Notes under the pieces: model-generated
Told to the model about the DNA's origin: nothing
What the model saw: the letters and a program-made list of their open reading frames with translations, nothing else
Databases searched by the model: none
NCBI GenBank assembly: GCA_031263875.1
Contig: JAISEX010000164.1
Location: 1 to 11,487, forward strand
DNA from: Eubacteriales Family XIII. Incertae Sedis bacterium
GTDB lineage: Bacteria; Bacillota; Clostridia; Peptostreptococcales; Anaerovoracaceae
Direction: 5' to 3'
Length of the DNA stretch: 11,487 bases
Position numbers and translations under genes: made by a program
In this document: positions 1 to 7,704 of the stretch, piece by piece
Numbering within the stretch: position 1 is the first letter of the stretch
Layout of the letters: the number at the start of each line of letters is the position of its first letter

Positions 1-3000
1 AAACTGAAAAGGAGGCTGGCGCTCTTTGTCGCCGTCATCATGACGCTGACGCTGTGGACGGCTGTGCCGCTGCAGGCAAGCGCGGCGGTAGACGGGGATT
101 TTCGCTACACCGTTTCTGCAACGACCGGCAACGCAACCATCAGGGCCTATACGGGGAATGATGCAGAGATCACTATCCCGGCCTCTATAGACGGGCATCC
201 GGTAACGAGCATAGGCGAGAGCGCATTAAAAGGATGCAGTTTTTTGACCGAAGTTACGATAGAGTCCGGAATTACGAGTATTGGTCGTATGGCGTTTTCT
301 TTTTGCACCGAATTGACCACAGTCATAATGCCGGCAAGCGTAACGAGTGTCGGTGATTGGGCGTTCGCGACTTCCCCGTCGGTGAGCATTAATTCGTTAG
401 AACCCAGGACGTTGCCGGACACCGTGATAAACGTTGGCTCCGGCGTGTTTGTAATTGATAGTGTGAAAAGGATGGAAACAGAGGGAAACTTCCGCTATAT
501 TATTATAATGGATCCGGCTACCGAAACCGAAAGCGTAAACATCGTAGCCTATACGGGAAACACCGATAATCCTGTTATCCCAACCTCCTTTAAGGGTGAT
601 CCGATAACGGGTTTTGAACATAATGTGTTTGCGGGTTGCACATTCCTGACCGAAATTACGATACCGGATACCATAACAAACTTGGGCAACGATATGTTTT
701 CAGGTTGTACATCATTAAAGAAGGTCACGGCGAACGGTGCAACGTCTGCCGGCAGCAATGTATTTGTCGATTGCACAAGCCTTGAAACAGTTTCGTTAAA
801 TAATATAGAGAATATCGCTTACGGTATGTTCAACGGCTGCACATCACTGAAAACGATAGGGATAGAAAGTGCAACGAATATAGCAGACTACGCGCTCCAA
901 AACACCGGACTGACTTCCATCGAGATACCGGCGAGCGTCGAAACTATCGGTCAGGAGGTATTCCAGAATTGCACCGATCTGACCAAAGTCACAATAAACG
1001 GAGAGTCGTCCGTCGGTCATTATGCGTTTGATGGCTGCACGTCGCTGGAAACAGTCGAAATGAATGCGGTGACGGGTCTTGGCAATAATGTGTTCAACGG
1101 TTGTATCGTGTTGAAATCCGTGAGTATGGACAAAGTGACGAGCATTTCCAGTGGCGGTTTTGGCGGCTGTGTGAATCTCGAAACAGTTTCGATAAGCAGT
1201 CTTGAGGCCATTCCTTACGGTATGTTTGATGGTTGTACATCGCTGAAATCCGTGAGCATGGACAGCGCCGTGAGCATCGGCCGGTACGCATTCCGAAATA
1301 CCGGGCTGACTTCCATCACCATTCCTGAGAGCGTCACGAGCATCGGCCAAGAGGCGTTTGTCGGAAACACGAATTTGGAAACCGTTACGATAGAAGGCGC
1401 GGCGACAATTGGCAATAGCGCATTTAACGGCCTTACGTCACTGAAAACGATCAGCATGGACAAGGTGACGAGCATTGGGAATAATGCGTTTGAAAATACC
1501 GGGCTGATCTCAGTCTTGCTGCCGGAAAGCGTGACGACTATCAGCACTACCGCATTTGGCAGCTGTACGGCATTGAAAACGGTCACGCTGCCGAGTACGC
1601 TTGAAAAAATGGCTTGGAACATGTTTGTGAACTGTACCTCGCTGACCGATGTTACGGTTCTGGGGCACACTACTGTTCTTAATAGCGGCAGCAACGATCC
1701 ATTTGATGGCGCCACCTCGTTGGCGAAGATATGGGTCTACAACGATTTGACGGGAAATCTAAGAAACTTGGCCAACAGCAAGAGCAAGACTGTCGTGATG
1801 GTCGAAGCAATAACCCTGGACAAAACGGACAGTGGACTTCCCTTAAAAAAAGGCGCGACGGAAACCGGCACCCTGGCCATAACGACCACTCCCGCGAACG
1901 TATCAACTGGTACACTTGAAACTTTGCCCACCGTGGAATGGACATCGTCGAATCCGAACGTCGCGAGCATAAGTGGTTCGGGTAATACGGTGACCATTAC
2001 GGCGCAAGGCTATGGTACAGCGGAAATCACCGCCAAGACCACGCCGCATTCCGGCATAGAGATGCAAGCCAGCGCGACAGTTACCGTTGACCCGCCGGAC
2101 GGGACGACTACCTACGCCTTAACAGTAGGCGAAAGCGTTGTCGGCTCGTATCCCGGAGGCGCGGAAGTAAACATCACCGCGACCGCGGCAGAGACAGGGC
2201 AGGAATTCGATAAATGGACGAGAGATGACGATAGAAACAGTTTCGACGATGCAAACGCCGCCACGACCATCTTCACCATGCCCGCGAAAATCACAACCGT
2301 TACCGCGAACTACCGCTTCGTAATGCCTGCGCCCGTCATCGATTTCGTGGAAGAAGAACTGACGGGACTGGTAAACGACGGAACCTACACGTTTAACAGC
2401 GCGGACGGCTCCGCTTCGGACACCGGAACCGCTGACATCGATTCTGATTGGATCGGTAAAACGATTCCCATCGTAAAGAAAGCGGTCAGCAATGTTGCGG
2501 AGAGCAAAACGCTGAACTTCGCCATACCCGCGCGTCCCGCCCAGCCCACCGGCATCACGTGGACCGATGAAACCATCGACGAACACGAAGATGGCACCAT
2601 TAGCGGCGTCACTGGTCTGATGGAATGGAGCGACGACGCAGGCGATACCTGGACGGACGGCAACGGCGGAATTATCGATGAACTCGCACCGGGCGATTAT
2701 CTTGTGCGCGTTAAAGCTGTTGAGGGGACCTCATTCGCGAGCGCGCCCATTACCGTCACCATCGGGGACGGCGAACCGCAGACTCGTATTCTTGAGGTAG
2801 AGGATATTACTTTTGCCGCGGTAACGACTGGCTACAGTCAGCCCGACGCCAAAGCTGTTACGATAGCGAACACTGGCAACAGTACAGCAAATATCTCAGG
2901 CGTTACCGTATCAGATACAGCGGCATTTGAAATCGCTGGCTCCGGAGCGACGGTCGATCCCGAAGATGAGATCGACACGTGGACGATCCAGCCCAAAGCC

Positions 3001-3786
3001 GGACTGAGCGCGAATACGTATAACGCGACCATCACCGTCGTCTACGACAATGACGCGGAGACCACCGCAAGCGTCAGCTTTACGGTCAACGCGTCCACAA
3101 CCACAACTCCGCCGCCCTCATCCACGACCTATGCGGTAACGGTGACGAACGGCACAGGCGGCGGCACATATGAGGCAGGAGCGACCGTAACAATCATCGC
3201 GAACGCGGCACCGGACGGTAAAGTGTTCGACACATGGATCGGCAGCGGCGTTATCTTCGCAAGCGCAAACAGCGCGACAACGAACTTTATCATGCCCGCA
3301 AATGCGGTTGCGGTAACGGCGACGTACAAGGAGGATCCGAACACCGGTGGCGGTGGTGACGATCCTGAACCGCCGGTCAATCCGCCGGTTGATCCTCCGC
3401 AGGCGGAAAACGGTTGGGTCAAAAATGACGACGGCAAATGGGAATACCTCACCGGCGGCGAAGCGAAAACCGGATGGCTGTACGACACGAATTACAAAGC
3501 CTGGTACTACCTCGCGTCAGATGGCGTCATGCAAACCGGCTGGGATTATGTCGGAGGAAAGTGGTACTATCTCGCGTCCAACGGCAAAATGCAGACCGGC
3601 TGGCTGAAAGATGGCGGCAGTTGGTATTATCTCGCCGGAAACGGCGCTATGGTTGCTGGCAAGTGGTTTAAAGATACCAGCGGAAGTTGGTACTACCTCT
3701 CCGGCAACGGCAAAATGCTGACCGGAAAACAGACGATCGGCGGCAAAGTTTATTCATTCAAATCAAACGGGGTTTGGATAAGCTAA
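1..3786 (+). CDS. Secreted BspA-type leucine-rich repeat protein with choline-binding-type cell-wall repeats (5' partial)
   Basis: Probable secreted, cell-wall-attached surface protein; its ligand is unknown. The frame is open to base 1: codons before the first ATG (position 40) encode KLKRRLALFVAVI, the charged and hydrophobic start of a signal peptide that ends near the ASA-AVDG cleavage site (around base 88). So ATG-40 is not the real start. About bases 88-1790 encode repeated BspA-like LRR_5 units (patterns such as AFxxCTSLxxVxI, xIPxSVTSIG). Then follow a BIG_2-like Ig domain (about 1798-2100, EWTSSNPNVASIS), an InlB-B-like repeat (about 2101-2325, ending FTMPAKITTVTANY), a linker region, a domain like the ASPM/Hydin or choice-of-anchor type (about 2780-3095), and a second InlB-B-like repeat (about 3121-3330). 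A Gly/Pro-rich linker leads to six choline-binding-type repeats (about 3403-3780, GxWYYLxxNGKMxTGW). Such repeats bind teichoic-acid choline or related wall polymers in other Bacillota. It stands alone, convergent with the next gene. The family call is firm; the function is not. Confidence 0.9.
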   Translation, partial: KLKRRLALFVAVIMTLTLWTAVPLQASAAVDGDFRYTVSATTGNATIRAYTGNDAEITIPASIDGHPVTSIGESALKGCSFLTEVTIESGITSIGRMAFSFCTELTTVIMPASVTSVGDWAFATSPSVSINSLEPRTLPDTVINVGSGVFVIDSVKRMETEGNFRYIIIMDPATETESVNIVAYTGNTDNPVIPTSFKGDPITGFEHNVFAGCTFLTEITIPDTITNLGNDMFSGCTSLKKVTANGATSAGSNVFVDCTSLETVSLNNIENIAYGMFNGCTSLKTIGIESATNIADYALQNTGLTSIEIPASVETIGQEVFQNCTDLTKVTINGESSVGHYAFDGCTSLETVEMNAVTGLGNNVFNGCIVLKSVSMDKVTSISSGGFGGCVNLETVSISSLEAIPYGMFDGCTSLKSVSMDSAVSIGRYAFRNTGLTSITIPESVTSIGQEAFVGNTNLETVTIEGAATIGNSAFNGLTSLKTISMDKVTSIGNNAFENTGLISVLLPESVTTISTTAFGSCTALKTVTLPSTLEKMAWNMFVNCTSLTDVTVLGHTTVLNSGSNDPFDGATSLAKIWVYNDLTGNLRNLANSKSKTVVMVEAITLDKTDSGLPLKKGATETGTLAITTTPANVSTGTLETLPTVEWTSSNPNVASISGSGNTVTITAQGYGTAEITAKTTPHSGIEMQASATVTVDPPDGTTTYALTVGESVVGSYPGGAEVNITATAAETGQEFDKWTRDDDRNSFDDANAATTIFTMPAKITTVTANYRFVMPAPVIDFVEEELTGLVNDGTYTFNSADGSASDTGTADIDSDWIGKTIPIVKKAVSNVAESKTLNFAIPARPAQPTGITWTDETIDEHEDGTISGVTGLMEWSDDAGDTWTDGNGGIIDELAPGDYLVRVKAVEGTSFASAPITVTIGDGEPQTRILEVEDITFAAVTTGYSQPDAKAVTIANTGNSTANISGVTVSDTAAFEIAGSGATVDPEDEIDTWTIQPKAGLSANTYNATITVVYDNDAETTASVSFTVNASTTTTPPPSSTTYAVTVTNGTGGGTYEAGATVTIIANAAPDGKVFDTWIGSGVIFASANSATTNFIMPANAVAVTATYKEDPNTGGGGDDPEPPVNPPVDPPQAENGWVKNDDGKWEYLTGGEAKTGWLYDTNYKAWYYLASDGVMQTGWDYVGGKWYYLASNGKMQTGWLKDGGSWYYLAGNGAMVAGKWFKDTSGSWYYLSGNGKMLTGKQTIGGKVYSFKSNGVWIS

Positions 3787-3818
3787 GCGGAACAAAGCAT
3801 ATGACACATTAATAGTAA

Positions 3819-3846
3819 AAGGGTCGCGCAGCAATGCGCGGCCCTT
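3819..3846. terminator. Probable bidirectional terminator hairpin
   Basis: AAGGGTCGCGCA and TGCGCGGCCCTT form a 12-pair stem (one T-G wobble) around a GCAA tetraloop. On the minus strand it is followed by CCCTTTTACTATT, so it could end the symporter-amidohydrolase transcript. On the plus strand the following CTTCTCTC is only weakly T-rich. It lies between two convergent genes, 33 bases after the surface-protein stop codon, where a shared terminator is expected. Confidence 0.7.
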
Positions 3847-3858
3847 CTCTCAGTGTGC

Positions 3859-3887
3859 GGGCGGCGTAAAGCCGCCCCTCTGTTTTT
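3859..3887 (+). terminator. Second hairpin with T-tract
   Basis: GGGCGGC and GCCGCCC form a perfect 7-bp stem around GTAAA. The stem is followed by CTC, then TGTTTTT ending at 3887. The T-tract starts a few bases beyond the stem, so it is a plausible but not ideal intrinsic terminator for the plus-strand surface protein gene. The loop and right arm (TAAAGCCGC) also occur in the hairpin at 9330-9343, so it may instead belong to a dispersed hairpin family. Confidence 0.5.
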
Positions 3888-3938
3888 CAGTTGCGGAAAC
3901 GGCTGGGCATTTTGTGCCGTAGTTGCCGTTCTCCTGCC

Positions 3939-5585
3939 TTATTCCTCCAAACCAGCCGCGAAAGTTTCCTTCCCGCCGACAACGGTTTTCAGGATTTTGA
4001 TATCCGCGATTTCATTCAAGGGCGTCTTGAAAATGTCCCTGCCGAGAACGACGAAATCGGCGAATTTGCCGGGTGTTATCGTCCCCTTTAGCTTTTCCTC
4101 GGAAGAACAGTAGGCCGCGTTTCTCGTATGCATCGAAACCGCCTCGAAGACCGTGACGGCTTCCTCCGGAACGAGCCCGCCGTCCGGGAACCCGTTCAGC
4201 GTCTGTCGCGTGACGGAAATTTGGATCGCGGCGAGCGGCGGTTTGCCGCCAAACGGGTAATCCGAGCCGCCCGCGATGAGGATTCCGTTCTTCATATACA
4301 GATTGTGCGGCATAAAATATCTTACGCGTTCTGGCCCAAGCCGGTCTTCCGCGAATTCCGCGTCATCGTCGATAAAGCCGGGCTGGACGTCGAGAATGAC
4401 GGGCAGCCGTTTCAGCCTCTCAATATGCGCCTCTTGGATAACCATTGCGTGGATAATGCGGAGCCGCCGTTTGCCGGCCGCCCGCAGCCGTTCCGCCGGA
4501 TCTTCCTCGTCCGACAGCGGATAGACGGCCTCGGCCGCGTTCAACACGCGCTCCATCGCGGCGTCGCCGATCGCGTGGATCGAAACCTCCAGGCCCGCGT
4601 TATACGCGCCTCGGATTTGCGCCCGAAGCTCTTCCTCCGTGAAATTAAGCACGCCCGTTTCGTCCGGCGCGTCGCTGTACGGTTCCAGCAGAGCCGCCGT
4701 CCGGCCTCCGAGAGCGCCGTCGAGAAAAATTTTCAGGCCGCCGGTCTTCACCATATCCGTCCCGAAGCCGGTCTGCGGACAGTGCGCCCACGGCAATTGC
4801 AAAGTGGGATGAATAACGACTCTCACCGGCAATTCGCCGCGTTCTTCCAGTTCAAAATACTGGTCGATATATTCCGTCTGCGTTTCCTCCGGCGCGTCGG
4901 AAACCGTGTGCATCGTTGTCAGGCCCATCGCCGAATAGCCGCCGATCCCGTTCCGGATCAATGCCTTCCGCTTGCCGTCATCTTCGTAAATGCCGTCGAT
5001 CCGTTCGTCGACGTAAGCCGCGTAGGAATTTTCGAGAAATATCCCGTTCGGCGCGCCGTCATCCGAGTATTCGAGAAACGCGTTATACGCCGTGTCCCTG
5101 CCGGGAATGCCAGCCCGCTCGACGGCATTGCTGTTCATCAGCTTTATATGCCCGCAGGCGCTGTTGATAACGACCGGCCGTTCCGTGTCGATTTTATCGA
5201 GATCGTGCCGGTCCGGATACCGGCCGTCCGCGAGCGAGCCGACGGCAAGGCTGACACCGATCAGCCATTCCGCGCCGCCGTCATTCGCCTCCCGCATCCG
5301 TTCGATCACGCCGGAAATCGTTCGTTCCCGGCTGAGATCCACATAGCTCCGGTGCAAAAGATCCAAACTGATGTGGATATGCGTGTCATTGAAGCCGGGC
5401 AGAACCGTTTGCCCATTCAGGTCTTCCGTTTTCGCGGCGGGATACGCGAGCGCCGCTTCGTCCGTTCCGGCATAGATGATCCTCCCGTCACGAACGACGA
5501 CCGCGCTCACGGTTTCGCCCTCAGCTTCCATCGTGTAAATCACGCCATTATAAAATATTTTATCAGCCGATAATATCTTCATCAT
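3939..5585 (-). CDS. YtcJ-like amidohydrolase (Amidohydrolase_3 family), copy 1
   Basis: Predicted cytoplasmic metal-dependent hydrolase of the amidohydrolase superfamily (TIM barrel, COG1574/YtcJ type). It would hydrolyse an amide-type or related bond; the substrate is unknown. At 548 residues it is normal length for the family and has no signal peptide. Visible metal-site residues: H69 and H71 in DTHIH, the candidate carboxylated lysine K285 in GLKIFLDGALGG, H337 in SIHAIGD, H379 in RIIHAM and D442 in GGSDYPF. The ACGHIKLMNSNAVERAGI block (144-160) and GLTTMHTV (221-228) are also family landmarks. The residue before H379 is Ile, where relatives I recall usually have Glu. The start ATG directly follows the symporter TAA, with a second ATG right after it; GGAAG eight bases upstream is a weak Shine-Dalgarno, so translational coupling is likely. 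About 80% identical, without internal gaps, to the gene at 9493-11130. Confidence 0.93.
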   Translation of the reverse strand: MMKILSADKIFYNGVIYTMEAEGETVSAVVVRDGRIIYAGTDEAALAYPAAKTEDLNGQTVLPGFNDTHIHISLDLLHRSYVDLSRERTISGVIERMREANDGGAEWLIGVSLAVGSLADGRYPDRHDLDKIDTERPVVINSACGHIKLMNSNAVERAGIPGRDTAYNAFLEYSDDGAPNGIFLENSYAAYVDERIDGIYEDDGKRKALIRNGIGGYSAMGLTTMHTVSDAPEETQTEYIDQYFELEERGELPVRVVIHPTLQLPWAHCPQTGFGTDMVKTGGLKIFLDGALGGRTAALLEPYSDAPDETGVLNFTEEELRAQIRGAYNAGLEVSIHAIGDAAMERVLNAAEAVYPLSDEEDPAERLRAAGKRRLRIIHAMVIQEAHIERLKRLPVILDVQPGFIDDDAEFAEDRLGPERVRYFMPHNLYMKNGILIAGGSDYPFGGKPPLAAIQISVTRQTLNGFPDGGLVPEEAVTVFEAVSMHTRNAAYCSSEEKLKGTITPGKFADFVVLGRDIFKTPLNEIADIKILKTVVGGKETFAAGLEE

Positions 5586-7124
5586 TTAAAGAACTTCCGC
5601 GTCTTTCAGCAGCTCGGGGTGCTTCTCCCAATTGTTCGGGCTCTTTTCCCATTCGTCGGTAAAGTAGATATCTATATTACCATGTTCGCCCTTCTTCGAC
5701 GTTATCGCGTTCACGACAAAGAACACCACCGCGGCCACCGGAAGCGCAATTACCAGCGGAGCGTCGGCGATAATGTCACCCAAATGCGCGAGCCAGAAAT
5801 CGTAAAACCACGGCAGGGCGATGGTTACATAGGTGATCGCGCCAACGATCATGGACGTATGCACCGCGGTTTTCGTGGCTTTTTTCATAAAGATCGTGGC
5901 CATGACCGGCACGAACAGCCCGCCAACGGAAGCGGCGTAGCCGAGCGTGATGATGGAGATAATATCCGTCGCCCACAGCGTAACGGCTGTCGTCGCGATC
6001 CCCAGGATAATCATGCAGACGCGGAATTCCTTCAAGCCGGCCTTTTCGGACGTGAGCTTCGTCTTTCTGATGGGATGGACGACGTCTTCAACAAGGCAGG
6101 TCGTCGCGCAGAGCAGACAGGTCGAAGACGTGCTCATCGTCGCGGACAAAATCGCGGCAAGGAGCAAGCCGATCAAACCCGTCGGCAGAAAGTCCTCTAT
6201 CATGGTGGGCAGGACCAAATTCCCGTCGGCCATAAATTCGTCGCCGTACATCAGGAATGCCGCCATGCCCATAAGAACGACCATAATGGACACCGGAATG
6301 TACAGGAACGGAACCATGATATACGATTTGAACGCCGTGTTCTGATTCTTCATCGACGCTTGGTACTGATAATCCGCTTGCAGCGTCAGCGGCATAAAGA
6401 AGCAGGGGATCAGTATAGCGCCGATAACGTACGGCCAGCCCCAATCGCCTGCGAGGTTCGTCATGAAATCCGGGACCCGGCTCCACACGCCGCTGATCCC
6501 GCCGACATCGCCGGCATGACCGAAAATGACCGTCGGCAGAATGATAAACAGCCCGACGATAATCAAACTCATCTGAATGACATCGGTAATAACGATAGCG
6601 CGCAGCCCGCCCGCAACACAGTAGAAAATAACGACGGCCGTCGAAACGAGCAGCGCCAGCATGTAATTCCAGCCGAGCAGGACGTGAATAATCGTTCCCG
6701 TCGCGATGATCTGCGCCGCCGTGAAGCCCGTGTAAGCGAGCGCGTTCATAAGCCCCGCGAAGATTCGCGCGAAATTGCCCCAGCGGTACCCGAAGACAGC
6801 GCCGATCGATGCCATTCTGCCCCGGTGAACGATCCGCCAAATCTGCTTGACGAACGGCAGATAGGTCAGGTAGGAAAGCCCCTCGCTGACCGCGTACCAC
6901 GAACCGACAATACCGAACTGGTAACCCCAACTGGTCCCGCCGACCGAAGACGAACCGCCCGCGCTGTTCGCCGCCTTCCCGACCCCGCCGAGAAAAACGC
7001 CGAGATCCCTTCCGGCGACCGCGGCGTCCTCGCCACTTTTCACATACTTCTTCGCGACATACAGCCCGACGAGAACAAGCATAACAAAGTAGATCAAGAT
7101 AACGATAACGTCAATAATGCCCAT
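5586..7124 (-). CDS. Sodium:solute symporter (SSS family)
   Basis: Predicted inner-membrane Na+-coupled uptake permease of the SSS family, 512 residues, with many hydrophobic segments from residue 5 to about 475 and a hydrophilic C-terminal tail (477-512). Family marks: the Gly/Ser-rich first helices (GGVGKAANSAGGSSSVGG, 46-63), the signature GGLRAIVITDVIQ (172-184), and LLAAILSATMSTSSTCLL (321-338), whose Ser/Thr residues match the Na2-site region of SSS proteins. The start at 7124 is chosen over an upstream in-frame ATG at 7163 for two reasons: a strong GAGGAGG lies six bases before it, and the upstream ATG falls close to the predicted -12 element, almost at the predicted transcription start (~7160). 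First gene of an operon with amidohydrolase copy 1, so it probably imports that enzyme's substrate or a precursor. The cargo cannot be named; SSS members carry sugars, amino acids, organic acids and vitamins. Confidence 0.93.
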   Translation of the reverse strand: MGIIDVIVILIYFVMLVLVGLYVAKKYVKSGEDAAVAGRDLGVFLGGVGKAANSAGGSSSVGGTSWGYQFGIVGSWYAVSEGLSYLTYLPFVKQIWRIVHRGRMASIGAVFGYRWGNFARIFAGLMNALAYTGFTAAQIIATGTIIHVLLGWNYMLALLVSTAVVIFYCVAGGLRAIVITDVIQMSLIIVGLFIILPTVIFGHAGDVGGISGVWSRVPDFMTNLAGDWGWPYVIGAILIPCFFMPLTLQADYQYQASMKNQNTAFKSYIMVPFLYIPVSIMVVLMGMAAFLMYGDEFMADGNLVLPTMIEDFLPTGLIGLLLAAILSATMSTSSTCLLCATTCLVEDVVHPIRKTKLTSEKAGLKEFRVCMIILGIATTAVTLWATDIISIITLGYAASVGGLFVPVMATIFMKKATKTAVHTSMIVGAITYVTIALPWFYDFWLAHLGDIIADAPLVIALPVAAVVFFVVNAITSKKGEHGNIDIYFTDEWEKSPNNWEKHPELLKDAEVL

Positions 7125-7130
7125 AGTTAA

Positions 7131-7137
7131 CCTCCTC
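7131..7137 (-). promoter_or_regulatory. Strong ribosome binding site that fixes the symporter start
   Basis: Read on the minus strand this is GAGGAGG, followed by six bases (TTAACT) and the ATG at 7124. It decides between this start and an in-frame ATG 13 codons upstream (7163) that lacks any comparable site. Confidence 0.85.
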
Positions 7138-7169
7138 AACAAATAAAGATAGAATATTGTCAATTATTT

Positions 7170-7187
7170 AAGCAAAATCCATGCCAA
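7170..7187 (-). promoter_or_regulatory. Sigma-54 (-24/-12) promoter of the symporter-amidohydrolase operon
   Basis: The minus strand reads TTGGCATGGATTTTGCTT. It matches the sigma-54 consensus YTGGCACGRNNNTTGCWW at all defined positions except C to T at position 7. The invariant GG and GC are 12 bases apart, as required. The predicted transcription start is near 7160, giving a leader of about 36 bases before the symporter ATG. The adjacent gene encodes a sigma-54 activator, which strongly supports the call. Confidence 0.85.
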
Positions 7188-7223
7188 GCGGCACACGCTT
7201 GAAAAACCGCCTGTTTTGAGATG

Positions 7224-7250
7224 AGGTGTGAGCAAAAAGAGCAAGGTGTG
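7224..7250. repeat. Direct repeat AGGTGTG, 20 bp apart
   Basis: AGGTGTG occurs at 7224-7230 and 7244-7250, exactly 20 bp (about two helical turns) apart. Each copy is followed by an A-rich run (GCAAAAA at 7232-7238, TAAAAAA at 7251-7257). It overlaps the left edge of the palindrome at 7249-7266 and may be part of the enhancer region of the downstream sigma-54 promoter. Confidence 0.5.
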
Positions 7251-7284
7251 TAAAAAATTTTTTACAAAACGCAAAAAATTTTGC
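7249..7284. promoter_or_regulatory. Candidate upstream activating sites for the sigma-54 activator
   Basis: Two A/T-rich inverted repeats lie side by side. TGTAAAAAATTTTTTACA (7249-7266) is a perfect 18-bp palindrome. GCAAAA-AA-TTTTGC (7271-7284) has perfect 6-bp arms. Their centres are 20 bp apart, on the same helix face, and lie about 98 and 118 bp upstream of the predicted transcription start near 7160, the usual distance for enhancers bound by Fis-type activators. That the neighbouring regulator binds here is inferred. Confidence 0.6.
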
Positions 7285-7302
7285 ATAAAACCGAATTTGA
7301 TT

Positions 7303-7660
7303 CGGGCGCATGGGACTGTTTCTGCGGTTAGTTATAAAAGGTGTTGTTGCAAACCGCCGGCGTGGGATATTTTCATATTTTTCCTCGCTTCTCGAAACAG
7401 TCCCACCGGGCTATCCGCTGCAAGTCCTCGGCCGCTTGTTTTACGCAATTGCGTCGCAGAGCAAAACGGGGTAGCGATGCAACCGTAGCGAGTAAACGTT
7501 CCAGCGGGCGGTCTGCGGGATTTTCGCTGCTATCCCTTGCGCGGGAAACGCGAGAAAAGTCCCCAGCGCGCCCGTCCTCACCACGGCGTATCAGCTCATT
7601 GCACGCACAACAAGCCGCGCGAGAACCAAAACCAGCCAGAAGCATCCTCATTATGCCGTC
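7303..7660. repeat. Modular hairpin repeat, left copy (inverted relative to 9129-9473)
   Basis: This gap between regulator and symporter promoter holds no credible gene. It shares exact blocks, in opposite orientation, with the gap on the other side of the regulator: CGGGCGCATGGG (7303-7314 with 9462-9473), CCCACCGGGCTATCCG (7402-7417 with 9435-9450), TGTTTTACGC (7437-7446 with 9342-9351) and GCATCCTCA (7642-7650 with 9139-9147). TATCCCTTGCGCG (7531-7543) resembles the reverse complement of 9369-9381 with one mismatch. Block order is mostly kept, but the third and fifth blocks are swapped. It looks like a dispersed intergenic repeat built from swappable hairpins. No transposase is present. 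Confidence 0.6.
7311..7405. repeat. 95-bp segment with 12-bp terminal inverted repeats
   Basis: TGGGACTGTTTC (7311-7322) and GAAACAGTCCCA (7394-7405) are perfect inverted repeats bounding 71 bases. Inside, GCGGTT (7324-7329) and AACCGC (7352-7357) form another inverted repeat. In the right-hand repeat copy the corresponding place holds only a short GCGC-type hairpin between the same TGGG and CCCA. It could be a miniature inverted-repeat element, a variable hairpin cap or a structured RNA; the sequence alone does not decide. Confidence 0.55.
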
Positions 7661-7704
7661 CGCCTTGTTCCGCTCCGGCTTGCGTTACTCCCCCGTCTAC
7701 GATC

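Noticed and set aside
5549..5562. TAAAATATTTTA palindrome near the start of both amidohydrolase genes
   Set aside because: It lies inside the coding sequence for the conserved DKIFYNG stretch. The AT-richness is usual near starts, and the match between copies follows from protein identity.
4128..5573. Long open frame (481 codons) antisense to amidohydrolase copy 1
   Set aside because: It is an Arg/Ala/Val-rich shadow of a firmly identified gene. A similar 350-codon frame lies opposite copy 2 (9859-10911), as expected from shared codon use. No ribosome binding site or recognisable domain.
5619..7130. 503-codon open frame antisense to the symporter
   Set aside because: The composition is dominated by Arg, Asp, Asn and His with no domain. 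It is the reverse frame of a well-supported membrane protein.
7303..7660. CRISPR array or tRNA/rRNA remnant in the repeat-rich gap
   Set aside because: There are no evenly spaced identical direct repeats with spacers, and no cloverleaf or conserved rRNA segments. The repeats are inverted and modular.
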